Of a stretch of 64,000 bases of DNA, positions 1-6,975 are shown piece by piece (the stretch's first letter is position 1; each line of letters starts with the position of its first letter). The stretch comes from Streptomyces werraensis (GTDB lineage: Bacteria > Actinomycetota > Actinomycetes > Streptomycetales > Streptomycetaceae): NCBI GenBank assembly GCA_014656175.1, contig BNBX01000003.1, forward strand, positions 440,161 through 504,160. Reading direction: 5' to 3'. The notes beneath the pieces are model-generated. The model did no database searches and was not told where the DNA came from. It saw only the letters and a program-made list of their open reading frames with translations. Both the position numbers and the translations under genes were made by a program.

Positions 1-136
1 CGCGACCCTCCCCCCGACGCGCGACTCGTCCCCCGAGCAGTCGCGCGTCATCTCACCCGGGCCCGCCCGTGACAGGGGCGTCCCGGAGTCCTCGTGCTCT
101 CAGGCGTGTGCCGGCGACGGGAGGGAAGCCGGCGTT

Positions 137-682
137 TCAGTCGGCCAGCGCCCGCGCCAGCTCCGTGCTGGCGCGCGCGATCTCCGTGTCCGGCTCCGAC
201 AGCAGCCGGTTCAGTTCGCCCCGCCGGGCCCGTACCGCCTGCCGGGCGGCCCGCTCCCACACCACCGGGTTCTCACGGCGGTTGAGCAGCTTGGGGTACG
301 CGGCCGCCGTGCTCTCCCATTGCCGGGCGTCGGCGATGGCCTTGAGGAGCTGGATGATCCCCGCCCGCACGGTGACGTGCGGCAGCTGGGCCAGCTCCCA
401 GAGGAACGGCACCGTGGCGGCGGTCGCCTGCTCCGTGACGAAGCCGTACTGGCAGATCCGTTTCCTCAGATCCTCGAGGGCGGCCCGGGCGGTGTCGGCG
501 TCGCCCCAGGCGATGCCGTTGAGGAGAAGGGGAACGGCGGCCGCCGATCCGGTGGAGTCCTGCATGTCGGCCCACGGCACCTGGGACAGGGACGTGAGGG
601 GCGTGGACCGTGCCACTCCGGTGGGGGACGTGTGGCGCACTGGGCGCTCGCTGCTCGGCTGTTCCGTAGAAGCGCTGCGCAT
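137..682 (-). CDS. hypothetical helical protein
   Basis: This 181-residue protein is of no family I recognise. After a Ser/Pro/Thr-rich, probably disordered stretch of about 45 residues, the rest reads as short amphipathic helices (for example LRKRICQYGF and IIQLLKAIADA), which suggests a HEAT-like helical repeat. I see no membrane segment or signal peptide. I chose ATG at 682 because a purine-rich GGAAAGG lies upstream; the frame stays open to 784 but would then run into the neighbouring gene. It lies 29 bp downstream of the RsbW-like ATPase on the same strand, so the two are probably cotranscribed, and a partner role in that regulatory group is possible but unproven. Confidence 0.65.
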   Translation of the reverse strand: MRSASTEQPSSERPVRHTSPTGVARSTPLTSLSQVPWADMQDSTGSAAAVPLLLNGIAWGDADTARAALEDLRKRICQYGFVTEQATAATVPFLWELAQLPHVTVRAGIIQLLKAIADARQWESTAAAYPKLLNRRENPVVWERAARQAVRARRGELNRLLSEPDTEIARASTELARALAD

Positions 683-711
683 GACGTGGGTGCCTTTCCG
701 CGGCAGTCGTG

Positions 712-1263
712 TCAGGTGGGCGGGCGGGTGGACAACCGGGCCCACACCGTCTTGCCTGCCGGGACGGCGGGGAACCAGCCCCACGCTTCGGACAGGGCGT
801 CGACGATGCGCAGCCCCCGGCCGTGCTCCTCCAGGTCGGCGTCCGAGCCAGGAGGCTGCCGCACGGGCGGGCGGTCGTCGGGGTCGGTGACCGTGAGCAG
901 CAGGTGCGCCGGCTCCAGACGGAACCCCAGCCGTACGTCCGGCTCACCCGGGCAGCGTGACGCCGCGTGCAGGACGGCGTTGGCGGCCAGCTCGGTCATG
1001 ACCAGGGCGGCGTCCTCGCTGCACCGGTGCAGCGACCAGTCCCCGAGGGTGTCGCGGGTGAAGGACCGCGCCCGCGCGAGGCCCTCCCTGCTGCAGGCGA
1101 TGCTCACCGCCGCGTGGGGGGCGGCGGCGGGCACCGTCTGCAGTGGGGACCCGTCCTCGTGCGGCACCGCGGGCAGCGGACCGAAAGGCCCGGCGCCGCC
1201 ACCACCTGCCGGTAAGACGGCCGGGGCCGTCGGCCGGAGCGTCATGTGCACAGGTGATGACAC
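712..1263 (-). CDS. RsbW-like ATP-binding protein
   Basis: This 183-residue protein carries a C-terminal HATPase_c_2 domain of the anti-sigma-factor kinase type. The N box is ELAANAVLHA (about residues 91-100, with Asn95), the G1 region is TDPDD (126-130), and the G2 box is EHGRGLRIVDALS (146-158). The first 50 residues are Pro/Ala/Gly-rich and probably flexible. The GTG start at 1263 is supported by GAGGAG five to eight bases upstream; ATG at residue 7 is an alternative. Family members bind ATP and either phosphorylate STAS antagonists or act as DUF397/XRE partners in actinomycetes. Here it is divergent from a DUF397 gene and near an XRE gene, the arrangement of whiJ-like loci. Its target is not visible. 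Confidence 0.85.
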   Translation of the reverse strand: MSSPVHMTLRPTAPAVLPAGGGGAGPFGPLPAVPHEDGSPLQTVPAAAPHAAVSIACSREGLARARSFTRDTLGDWSLHRCSEDAALVMTELAANAVLHAASRCPGEPDVRLGFRLEPAHLLLTVTDPDDRPPVRQPPGSDADLEEHGRGLRIVDALSEAWGWFPAVPAGKTVWARLSTRPPT

Positions 1264-1345
1264 GGCATCTCCTCGATGCGACGTCAGGACGGGGCGCTCC
1301 CACGGGGGTTGACGCCACGGCTATTATCCACGCTGTCAGCGCTCG

Positions 1346-1359
1346 CGTGCAATTGCACG
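1346..1359. promoter_or_regulatory. palindrome in the divergent ATPase/DUF397 intergenic region
   Basis: CGTGCAATTGCACG is a perfect 14-bp palindrome. It is followed at 1369-1382 by the near-palindrome GCGAGAATTTTCGC. Both sit in the 173-bp region between the divergent ATPase and DUF397 genes and are AT-rich for this genome, so they are likely binding sites. The neighbouring XRE regulator is the obvious candidate, but that is inference. Confidence 0.45.
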
Positions 1360-1436
1360 GGAAATTGCGCGAGAATTTTCGCCAGGTGCGGCACGGCCGT
1401 GCGGGGCGGGACGAGATCAGCAGCGAGGAGACAGCG

Positions 1437-1670
1437 GTGCCTGGAGTGCGGAACGGAGTGCGGGCCAGCCAGTTGGACGCCCGCTGGATCAAGAGCCGGC
1501 ACAGCAACGCCGAGGGCAACTGTGTCGAGGTCGCGCCGCTGTCCGGCGGTGACGTCGCGATGCGCAACTCCCGGGACCCCGACGGTCCGGCCCTCGTGTA
1601 CACCGCCGCGGAGCTGGCCGCCTTCCTGGCGGGCGCCAAGGACGGCGAGTTCGACCACCTGGTCGGCTGA
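1437..1670 (+). CDS. DUF397 domain protein
   Basis: This 77-residue protein has the DUF397 signature: W-I-K-S-R-H-S near the N terminus, then GNCVEVA, a central VAMRNSRDPDGP and a terminal AAFLAGAKDGEFD. DUF397 proteins occur almost only in actinomycetes, paired with XRE/DUF5753 regulators and RsbW-like ATPases (whiJ-type groups), where they act in developmental control. The GTG start at 1437 is chosen because GAGGAG lies about seven bases upstream and the family motif begins right after it. A longer open frame reaches back to 1143 but would cover the divergent promoter. The XRE gene follows at 1856. Confidence 0.88.
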   Translation: MPGVRNGVRASQLDARWIKSRHSNAEGNCVEVAPLSGGDVAMRNSRDPDGPALVYTAAELAAFLAGAKDGEFDHLVG

Positions 1671-1855
1671 CGGGCCACCTCGTCCGATGACGGGCCGCCG
1701 CGCCCGCTGATCGCGTGCGCCGGACCGTGCGGCCGACACTGGGGAAGCGGAGTCCAACTGCCCCATTTCGATCGGCATTTCGCATCCGGGTGCGGTGAGG
1801 CGGCGTCAGATGCGATAGTGTGAATCGCCCTTGTGCCGGTCTGCTGGGAGTCAGG

Positions 1856-2779
1856 ATGTCCGCCGCGTCGCATCGCATCTCCCGTCTGGAACCCTACCTG
1901 GACAGGCCCGAGCCCGCGCCGACCTTGCTCAAGATGCTGGTGGGCGTGCAGTTGGCCGGTTTCCGTGAGGACGCCGGACTGTCCCAGGACCAGGCGGCCC
2001 GCTCCGTCGGCTTCAGCGGGGCCAAGCTGTCCCGCATCGAGTCCGGCAAGGGCCGCCGCCCGCCGACCGAGACCGACGTCCGGGCGCTGCTCGAGCTCTA
2101 CGGCACCGACGACTACGAGGCCTCCGTCCTCCTCAAGCTGCTCCAGCGGGCCGGTGAGCCGGGCTGGTGGCAGCGGTACGACAAGCGGCTGATGCCCGAG
2201 TGGTTCGACCGCCTGGTCGGACTCCAGGAGGCCGCCGCCACCATCCGTACGTTCGAGATCCAGTACGTCCCCGGACTGCTGCAGACCGCCGACTACACCC
2301 GCGCGGTCGTCGAGCGCGGACTGCCCAACGCCCCGGCGAGCGAGGTGCAGCGCCGGGTCGAGCTGCGCATGCGCCGGGCCCAGCTGCTGTTCCGCGAGGA
2401 CGCCCCGCAGCTGTGGGCCGTCATCGACGAGTCGGTCCTGCTGCGTGTCCTCGGCGACCGCACCGTGATGCGCGACCAGCTCGACCACCTCGCGAGGATG
2501 GCCGAGCGGCCCAACGTCACCCTGCAGATCGTCCCGCTGAACGTCACCAACGCCTCGGCCCCCGCCATCCCGGTGACCTATCTGCGCTTCGGCGGACTCG
2601 ACCTGCCCGACGTGGTCTACCTGGAGCACATCCGAAGCGCCAACTTCCTCGAGGACCGCGACGAGACCGAGGAGTACCGGATCGTGCTCGACCGTCTCGC
2701 CGACGAGGCGCTCACGCCCCGCGAGTCCGTCGAGATGCTGCGCCGCACGATAGAGGAACGCTACGCGCGCCAGTTGTGA
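1856..2779 (+). CDS. XRE-family regulator with DUF5753
   Basis: This 307-residue DNA-binding regulator has an N-terminal Cro/C1-type helix-turn-helix (about residues 30-68, with GLSQDQAARSVGFSGAKLSR and IESGKGRR). It is followed by a DUF5753 sensor-like domain (about 95-300) with the typical EIQYVPGLLQTADYTRAV and YLEHIRSANFLED stretches. Proteins of this build are the WhiJ/BldB-associated regulators of Streptomyces and usually act with the adjacent DUF397 protein. The ATG at 1856 has GGGAG five bases upstream; an in-frame GTG at 1820 adds 12 residues and has no better ribosome site. A terminator hairpin follows at 2833. Confidence 0.9.
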   Translation: MSAASHRISRLEPYLDRPEPAPTLLKMLVGVQLAGFREDAGLSQDQAARSVGFSGAKLSRIESGKGRRPPTETDVRALLELYGTDDYEASVLLKLLQRAGEPGWWQRYDKRLMPEWFDRLVGLQEAAATIRTFEIQYVPGLLQTADYTRAVVERGLPNAPASEVQRRVELRMRRAQLLFREDAPQLWAVIDESVLLRVLGDRTVMRDQLDHLARMAERPNVTLQIVPLNVTNASAPAIPVTYLRFGGLDLPDVVYLEHIRSANFLEDRDETEEYRIVLDRLADEALTPRESVEMLRRTIEERYARQL

Positions 2780-2832
2780 TCCCGGTCCAGGACCTTCCTG
2801 GTCCAGGGCCCTCGTCCTGATGCGGGACGAAC

Positions 2833-2874
2833 CGACGCCCCTCCCGGTGCCACGAGGTCCGGGCAGGGGCGTCG
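2833..2874. terminator. bidirectional terminator hairpin
   Basis: CGACGCCCCT at 2833-2842 pairs with AGGGGCGTCG at 2865-2874, and an inner CCCGG/CCGGG stem extends it with one bulged base. It lies between the convergent XRE and methyltransferase genes and can serve both. A second, weaker dyad (GGTCCAGGA with TCCTGGTCC) lies just upstream near 2784-2804. Confidence 0.7.
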
Positions 2875-2888
2875 CCGGGTCGTGAGGG

Positions 2889-3710
2889 TTACACGGGAAG
2901 CCGGCCCACGCCGCCGAACTCGATCCACTCCTGGGTGAGCTGGCGGGGCGCCACCTCCGTGTCCGGACGCCAGGTGGACACCTCCACCAGGCCCGGCTCC
3001 AATATCTCCAGACCGTCGAAGAGGACCTCGACGTCCTTCTCCGTACGGACCCTGCCCCAGTTCCCCTGCGTCACCTGGTCCATGAAGTCGGTGACGAACT
3101 CGCGGACCTTCGCGTCCTCGCTGACCAGCTGGCACATCACCATGAAGCTGCCCGGAGCCAGCCGCTCCCGCACCCGGTTGGCGACGGCCGCAGGACCGTC
3201 GGTGTCACTGTCGGGGATGCAGTGGAAGACCGAGTTGAACAGGACGCACACCGGCTCGTCGAAGTTGATCAGCCGCTGGGTCTCGGCGTGGCCGAAGATC
3301 CCGTCGGTGTCGCGCATGTCCGCCTGTATGACCACCGTGCGCTCGTCCTGCTCCAGCAGGGCCCGTCCGTGCACCAGCACCATGGGGTCGTTGTCGACGT
3401 ACACGACGTGGGTGGTGGGGTCGATGCGCTGCGCCACCTGGTGCACGTTGTCCTGCGTGGGCAGGCCGGAGCCGTGGTCCAGGTACTGCCGGATGCCGTA
3501 CTCCTGGGTGAGCGTGCGCACCACGCGCTGCAGGAAACGGCGGTTGTTCAGGGCCAGGCGGCGGGTGCTCGGCACCACCTTGTCGAGCTCCTCGACCGCG
3601 GCGCGGTCCGCAGCGTAGTTGTCCTTGCCGCCGAGGTAGTAGTCGTACATACGCGCGGCCGTCGGCACGGTTGCGTCGATCTCGGTGGACAGCTGCTTAC
3701 CGGTGTGCAT
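2889..3710 (-). CDS. SAM-dependent methyltransferase, DUF574 family
   Basis: This 273-residue protein belongs to the actinobacterial DUF574 (Methyltransf_19) group. Visible landmarks are the N-terminal ARMYDYYLGGKDNYAADR, a glycine-rich LDHGSGLPTQ where SAM would bind (about residues 85-94), VYVDNDPMVL as the acidic strand-2 motif, and LFNSVFHCIPD after it. Methyl acceptors of this family are largely unknown; Streptomyces genomes carry many copies, often next to XRE/DUF397 genes, as here. The ATG at 3710 has GGGGGAA just upstream. Its promoter region holds a 16-bp palindrome between the predicted -35 and -10. It is convergent with the XRE gene and divergent from the oxidoreductase. Confidence 0.88.
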   Translation of the reverse strand: MHTGKQLSTEIDATVPTAARMYDYYLGGKDNYAADRAAVEELDKVVPSTRRLALNNRRFLQRVVRTLTQEYGIRQYLDHGSGLPTQDNVHQVAQRIDPTTHVVYVDNDPMVLVHGRALLEQDERTVVIQADMRDTDGIFGHAETQRLINFDEPVCVLFNSVFHCIPDSDTDGPAAVANRVRERLAPGSFMVMCQLVSEDAKVREFVTDFMDQVTQGNWGRVRTEKDVEVLFDGLEILEPGLVEVSTWRPDTEVAPRQLTQEWIEFGGVGRLPV

Positions 3711-3761
3711 CGTTCCCCCTGCGGAGTGCCGCGCCAACTGGACTGGCTGGACAGGAAATAC

Positions 3762-3786
3762 ATCCTAGGGAGGGCCGTACGGCCCT
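3762..3786 (-). promoter_or_regulatory. promoter with embedded palindrome for the DUF574 gene
   Basis: On the minus strand TAGGAT (3767-3762) is a good -10 hexamer. The perfect 16-bp palindrome AGGGCCGTACGGCCCT occupies 3771-3786, where the spacer and -35 would lie; the best -35 there (TGGCAA) is weak. A palindrome in this position is typical of a repressor or activator site. The binding protein is unknown. Confidence 0.5.
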
Positions 3787-3877
3787 TGCCAGCCCGTCGC
3801 CGAACAAGGCCACGAAGGAATGGTGAAGGAGTGTCAGATCGTCACACTGAGTTGCATGATGTGTACGTGGTGTGATG

Positions 3878-3902
3878 GTCTGATCGATGGGAGGGCGGGT
3901 AC
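3878..3902 (+). promoter_or_regulatory. sigma-B-type promoter for the molybdopterin oxidoreductase
   Basis: GTCT (3878-3881) and GGGTAC (3897-3902) are separated by 15 bases, matching the Streptomyces sigma-B consensus GNNT-N14-16-GGGTAC. Transcription would begin near 3908, which supports the GTG start at 3944 and rules out the upstream ATG at 3887. The -10 is also part of the palindrome GCGGGTACCCGC. Confidence 0.55.
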
Positions 3903-3943
3903 CCGCCTCCGCGACATCCCCGCACCGTGGAGGCCGGACCACC

Positions 3944-6337
3944 GTGGACAGCTCACCGGACCGGATCACCAACCCCTGGGGCGCGCGCACCCCTTATGCG
4001 CCCGGCGACCCCTGGCCGGTCCGCACCGATCTGCACCTCGCGGACGGGGTGACGGAGGAGGACGTCGAGCGATGGGTGCCCTCCGCCTCGATCCTGCACT
4101 CGAACGGCGACGCCATGGACATCGCCGTGCGCGGCGGACGCATCGTCGGCGTCCGCGGCCGCGCGGCCGACCGGGTCAACCGCGGCCGGCTCGGCCCCAA
4201 GGACCTCTACGGCTGGCAGGCCAACCACGCCCCGGACCGCCTCACCCGCCCCCTGGTCAGGGAGAACGGCCGCCTCGTCGAGACCGACTGGGACACCGCC
4301 ATGGGCCGCGTCGTCTCCCGCACCCGGGCCCTGCTCGACGACCGCGGCCCCGGCTCCGTCGGCTTCTACACCAGCGGGCAGCTGTTCCTGGAGGAGTACT
4401 ACACCCTCTCCGTCCTCGCCCACGCCGGCGTCCGCACCAACCACCTCGACGGCAACACCCGGCTGTGCACGGCCACCGCCGCCGAGGCACTCAAGGAGAG
4501 CTTCGGCTCCGACGGCCAGCCCGGCTCGTACGAGGACATCGACCACGCCGACACGATCGCCCTGTTCGGGCACAACATGGCCGAGACGCAGACGGTGCTG
4601 TGGACGCGCGTCCTGGACCGGCTGGAAGGCTCCGACCCGCCCCGGCTGCTGTGCGTCGACCCCCGGTACACCCCCGTCGCCCGCCACGCCGACGTCCATC
4701 TGGCGCCGCGCCCCGGCACCAACGTCGCCCTGCTCAACGCCCTGCTCCACGAGATCATCCGCACCGGCCGCGTCGACCGCGCCTACCTCGACGCGCACAC
4801 CGTCGGCTACGACGAACTCGCCGCCGGCGTCGAGCGCTGCACCCCGCGCCGGGCCGCGGAGATCTGCGGTGTCCCGGCCGCCGAGATCGAACGCGCCGCC
4901 GACCTCCTCGGGGACGCGAAGCGGCTGACCTCCACCGTTCTCCAGGGTGTCTACCAGTCCCACCAGGCGTCCGCCGCCGCCGTGCAGGTCAACAACCTGC
5001 ACCTGATCCGCGGCATGCTGGGCCGCCCCGGCTGCGGGCTGATGCAGATGAACGGCCAGCCCACCGCCCAGAACACCCGCGAATGCGGCGCCGACGGCGA
5101 CCTCCCCGGCTTCCGCAACTGGCAGAACGATCAGCATGTGACCGAACTGGCCGAGCTCTGGAACGTCGAACCGGACGGCATCCCCCACTACGGCCCGCCC
5201 ACCCACGCGATGCAGATGTTCCGCTACGCCGAGCAGGGCTCGCTGCGCATGCTGTGGATCTCCGGCACCAACCCGGCCGTCTCCCTGCCCGAACTCGGCC
5301 GGATCCGTTCGATCCTCGCGCAGGAACGCCTGTTCGTGGTGATGCAGGACCTCTTCCTCACCGAGACCGCCCAGCTCGCCGACGTCGTGCTGCCCGCCGC
5401 GACCTGGGGAGAGAAGACCGGCACCTTCACCAACGCCGACCGCACCGTCCACCTCTCCGAGAAGGCCGTGGACCCGCCCGGCGAGGCCCGCGCCGACCTC
5501 GACATCTTCCTCGACTTCGCCGCCCGTATGGACTTCCGCGACAAGGACGGCGGCCCGCTGATCCCCTGGCGCGACCCGCAGGGGGCCTTCGCCGCCTGGC
5601 AGCGGTGCAGCGCCGGCCGCCCCTGCGACTACACCGGCCTCAGCTACGACAAGCTGCGCGACGGCGGCATTCAGTGGCCCTGCACCGAGGGCGCCCCCGA
5701 CGGCACCGCGCGCCTCTACACCGACGGCTTCGACCACGCCCACCCCGACCGCTGCGAGAGCTACGGCAAGGACATGGTCACCGGCGCTCCCGTCACCCCC
5801 GTCGAGTACCGCTCCCTCAACCCGGACGGCAAGGCCGTGATCAAGGCCGCCGAGTACCTCCCGCCGCACGAGGACGCCTCCCCGGAGTACCCGCTCCAGC
5901 TCATCACCGGCCGGACCGTCCACCACTTCCACACCCGCACCAAGACCGGCCGCGCCCCCGAGCTGAACGCCGCCGCGCCGGACGTCTGGGCGGAGATCTC
6001 CCCGGCGGAGGCCGCCACCCAGGGCCTGGCCGACGGCGACCTGATCCAGGTGACCACCCCGCGGGGGGCGCTCCGGGCCCGGCTGCGGACCGTGGCGATT
6101 CGCGACGGCGTGGTGTTCGTGCCGTTCCACTACGGCTACTGGGACACCCCCGAGGGCCATCGGCCGCCCGACGGCCTCCCGGGACGCGCCGCCAACGAGA
6201 CCACGGTCACCGACTGGGACCCGCTGTCCAAGCAGCCCCTGTTCAAGACGGCGGCGGCCCGCGTCACCCTCGTCACCCGGCGCGGCACCCCACCACGGCA
6301 GAACACGGACGACGCGAGGACGGGGAGCTCGGCATGA
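3944..6337 (+). CDS. molybdopterin oxidoreductase lacking Fe-S cysteines
   Basis: This 797-residue protein is a member of the formate dehydrogenase/assimilatory nitrate reductase superfamily. It has the molybdopterin-binding core (about residues 45-560) and the C-terminal molydop-binding domain (about 650-775, LITGRTVHHFHTRTKTGR and VPFHYGYWD). Cys175 in GNTRLCTATAA is the likely Mo ligand. At the N terminus the usual CxxCxxxC is replaced by Ser49, His52 and Asp56 with the same spacing, and the fourth ligand position reads LGPKD, so no [4Fe-4S] cluster is expected there. Substrate and electron partner are unknown. GTG 3944 has GGAGG ten bases upstream. Its stop overlaps the next gene's start (ATGA). 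No signal peptide is seen, so a cytoplasmic enzyme is likely. Confidence 0.85.
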   Translation: MDSSPDRITNPWGARTPYAPGDPWPVRTDLHLADGVTEEDVERWVPSASILHSNGDAMDIAVRGGRIVGVRGRAADRVNRGRLGPKDLYGWQANHAPDRLTRPLVRENGRLVETDWDTAMGRVVSRTRALLDDRGPGSVGFYTSGQLFLEEYYTLSVLAHAGVRTNHLDGNTRLCTATAAEALKESFGSDGQPGSYEDIDHADTIALFGHNMAETQTVLWTRVLDRLEGSDPPRLLCVDPRYTPVARHADVHLAPRPGTNVALLNALLHEIIRTGRVDRAYLDAHTVGYDELAAGVERCTPRRAAEICGVPAAEIERAADLLGDAKRLTSTVLQGVYQSHQASAAAVQVNNLHLIRGMLGRPGCGLMQMNGQPTAQNTRECGADGDLPGFRNWQNDQHVTELAELWNVEPDGIPHYGPPTHAMQMFRYAEQGSLRMLWISGTNPAVSLPELGRIRSILAQERLFVVMQDLFLTETAQLADVVLPAATWGEKTGTFTNADRTVHLSEKAVDPPGEARADLDIFLDFAARMDFRDKDGGPLIPWRDPQGAFAAWQRCSAGRPCDYTGLSYDKLRDGGIQWPCTEGAPDGTARLYTDGFDHAHPDRCESYGKDMVTGAPVTPVEYRSLNPDGKAVIKAAEYLPPHEDASPEYPLQLITGRTVHHFHTRTKTGRAPELNAAAPDVWAEISPAEAATQGLADGDLIQVTTPRGALRARLRTVAIRDGVVFVPFHYGYWDTPEGHRPPDGLPGRAANETTVTDWDPLSKQPLFKTAAARVTLVTRRGTPPRQNTDDARTGSSA

Positions 6338-6822
6338 ACGGCATCGGCGTCACCCTGCGCGCCCTCCACGACGGTGAGCGCGACCTGGAGACGGACCTCC
6401 TCGCCGTCGCCGAGCGGCACCGCACCGAGCACGAGGTGCACCACGTCGCCACCGACGTCGCCCGCTGGTCCCGCGAGCACGCGGCCCGGCTGGCCGCCCT
6501 CGGCCCCGACCGCGGCGTCGAGCTGTCCGGCCCCCGCGACCACACCCCCGGCGCGCTGACCGCCCTCCGCGAGAAGGCCGCCCAAGCCCTCGGGCGACGC
6601 CCGGAGACCGGACTGCTCCTGCTGGAGGACCTGCGCGACCTGCACCTGGCCGCCGTCCGCAACAGCCTCCACTGGGAGATGCTCGCCCAGACCGCACAGG
6701 CCACCCGTGACCGCGCACTCCTCGACCTGGCGACCGACTGCCACCCCCAGACCCTGCGGCAGATGCGTTGGACCAACACGATGATCAAGGTGCTGTCGCC
6801 GCAGCTCCTCGTGAGCGTCTGA
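6334..6822 (+). CDS. small helical protein coupled to the oxidoreductase
   Basis: This 162-residue protein starts at an ATG that overlaps the oxidoreductase stop by four bases, so translation is coupled and equimolar synthesis is plausible. It reads as four long helices with many Glu and His residues (GERDLETDLLAVAERHR, EHEVHHVATDVARW, then LLLLEDLRDLHLAAVRNSLHWEM and CHPQTLRQMRW). That resembles a ferritin-like or hemerythrin-like bundle, but I cannot place it in a named family. It could be a redox or stability partner of the Mo enzyme, possibly standing in for the missing Fe-S relay; this is inference from position only. No membrane segment is seen. Confidence 0.7.
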   Translation: MNGIGVTLRALHDGERDLETDLLAVAERHRTEHEVHHVATDVARWSREHAARLAALGPDRGVELSGPRDHTPGALTALREKAAQALGRRPETGLLLLEDLRDLHLAAVRNSLHWEMLAQTAQATRDRALLDLATDCHPQTLRQMRWTNTMIKVLSPQLLVSV

Positions 6823-6975
6823 CCTGTCCCGAGTGGGTTTCGCGGCGCGTCCGGGGAGGGGTTCACAGCGCGCCTGCGTGACCGTCCGCGCCCCGCTATC
6901 GTCGGTTTCGTCCCCACGGGACGTCGGCCGCCGACGGGCGGCCGGCCCGACCGGAACCCCCGGGAGGCGGGCACC

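Noticed and set aside
1-136. Short open frames at the window start
   Set aside because: They overlap other frames, have no ribosome sites and give Gly/Arg/Pro-rich translations; nothing supportable is seen.
3887-3943. Upstream ATG start for the molybdopterin oxidoreductase
   Set aside because: The ATG at 3887 has no ribosome site and lies upstream of the predicted -10 of the sigma-B-type promoter, so it would not be in the message.
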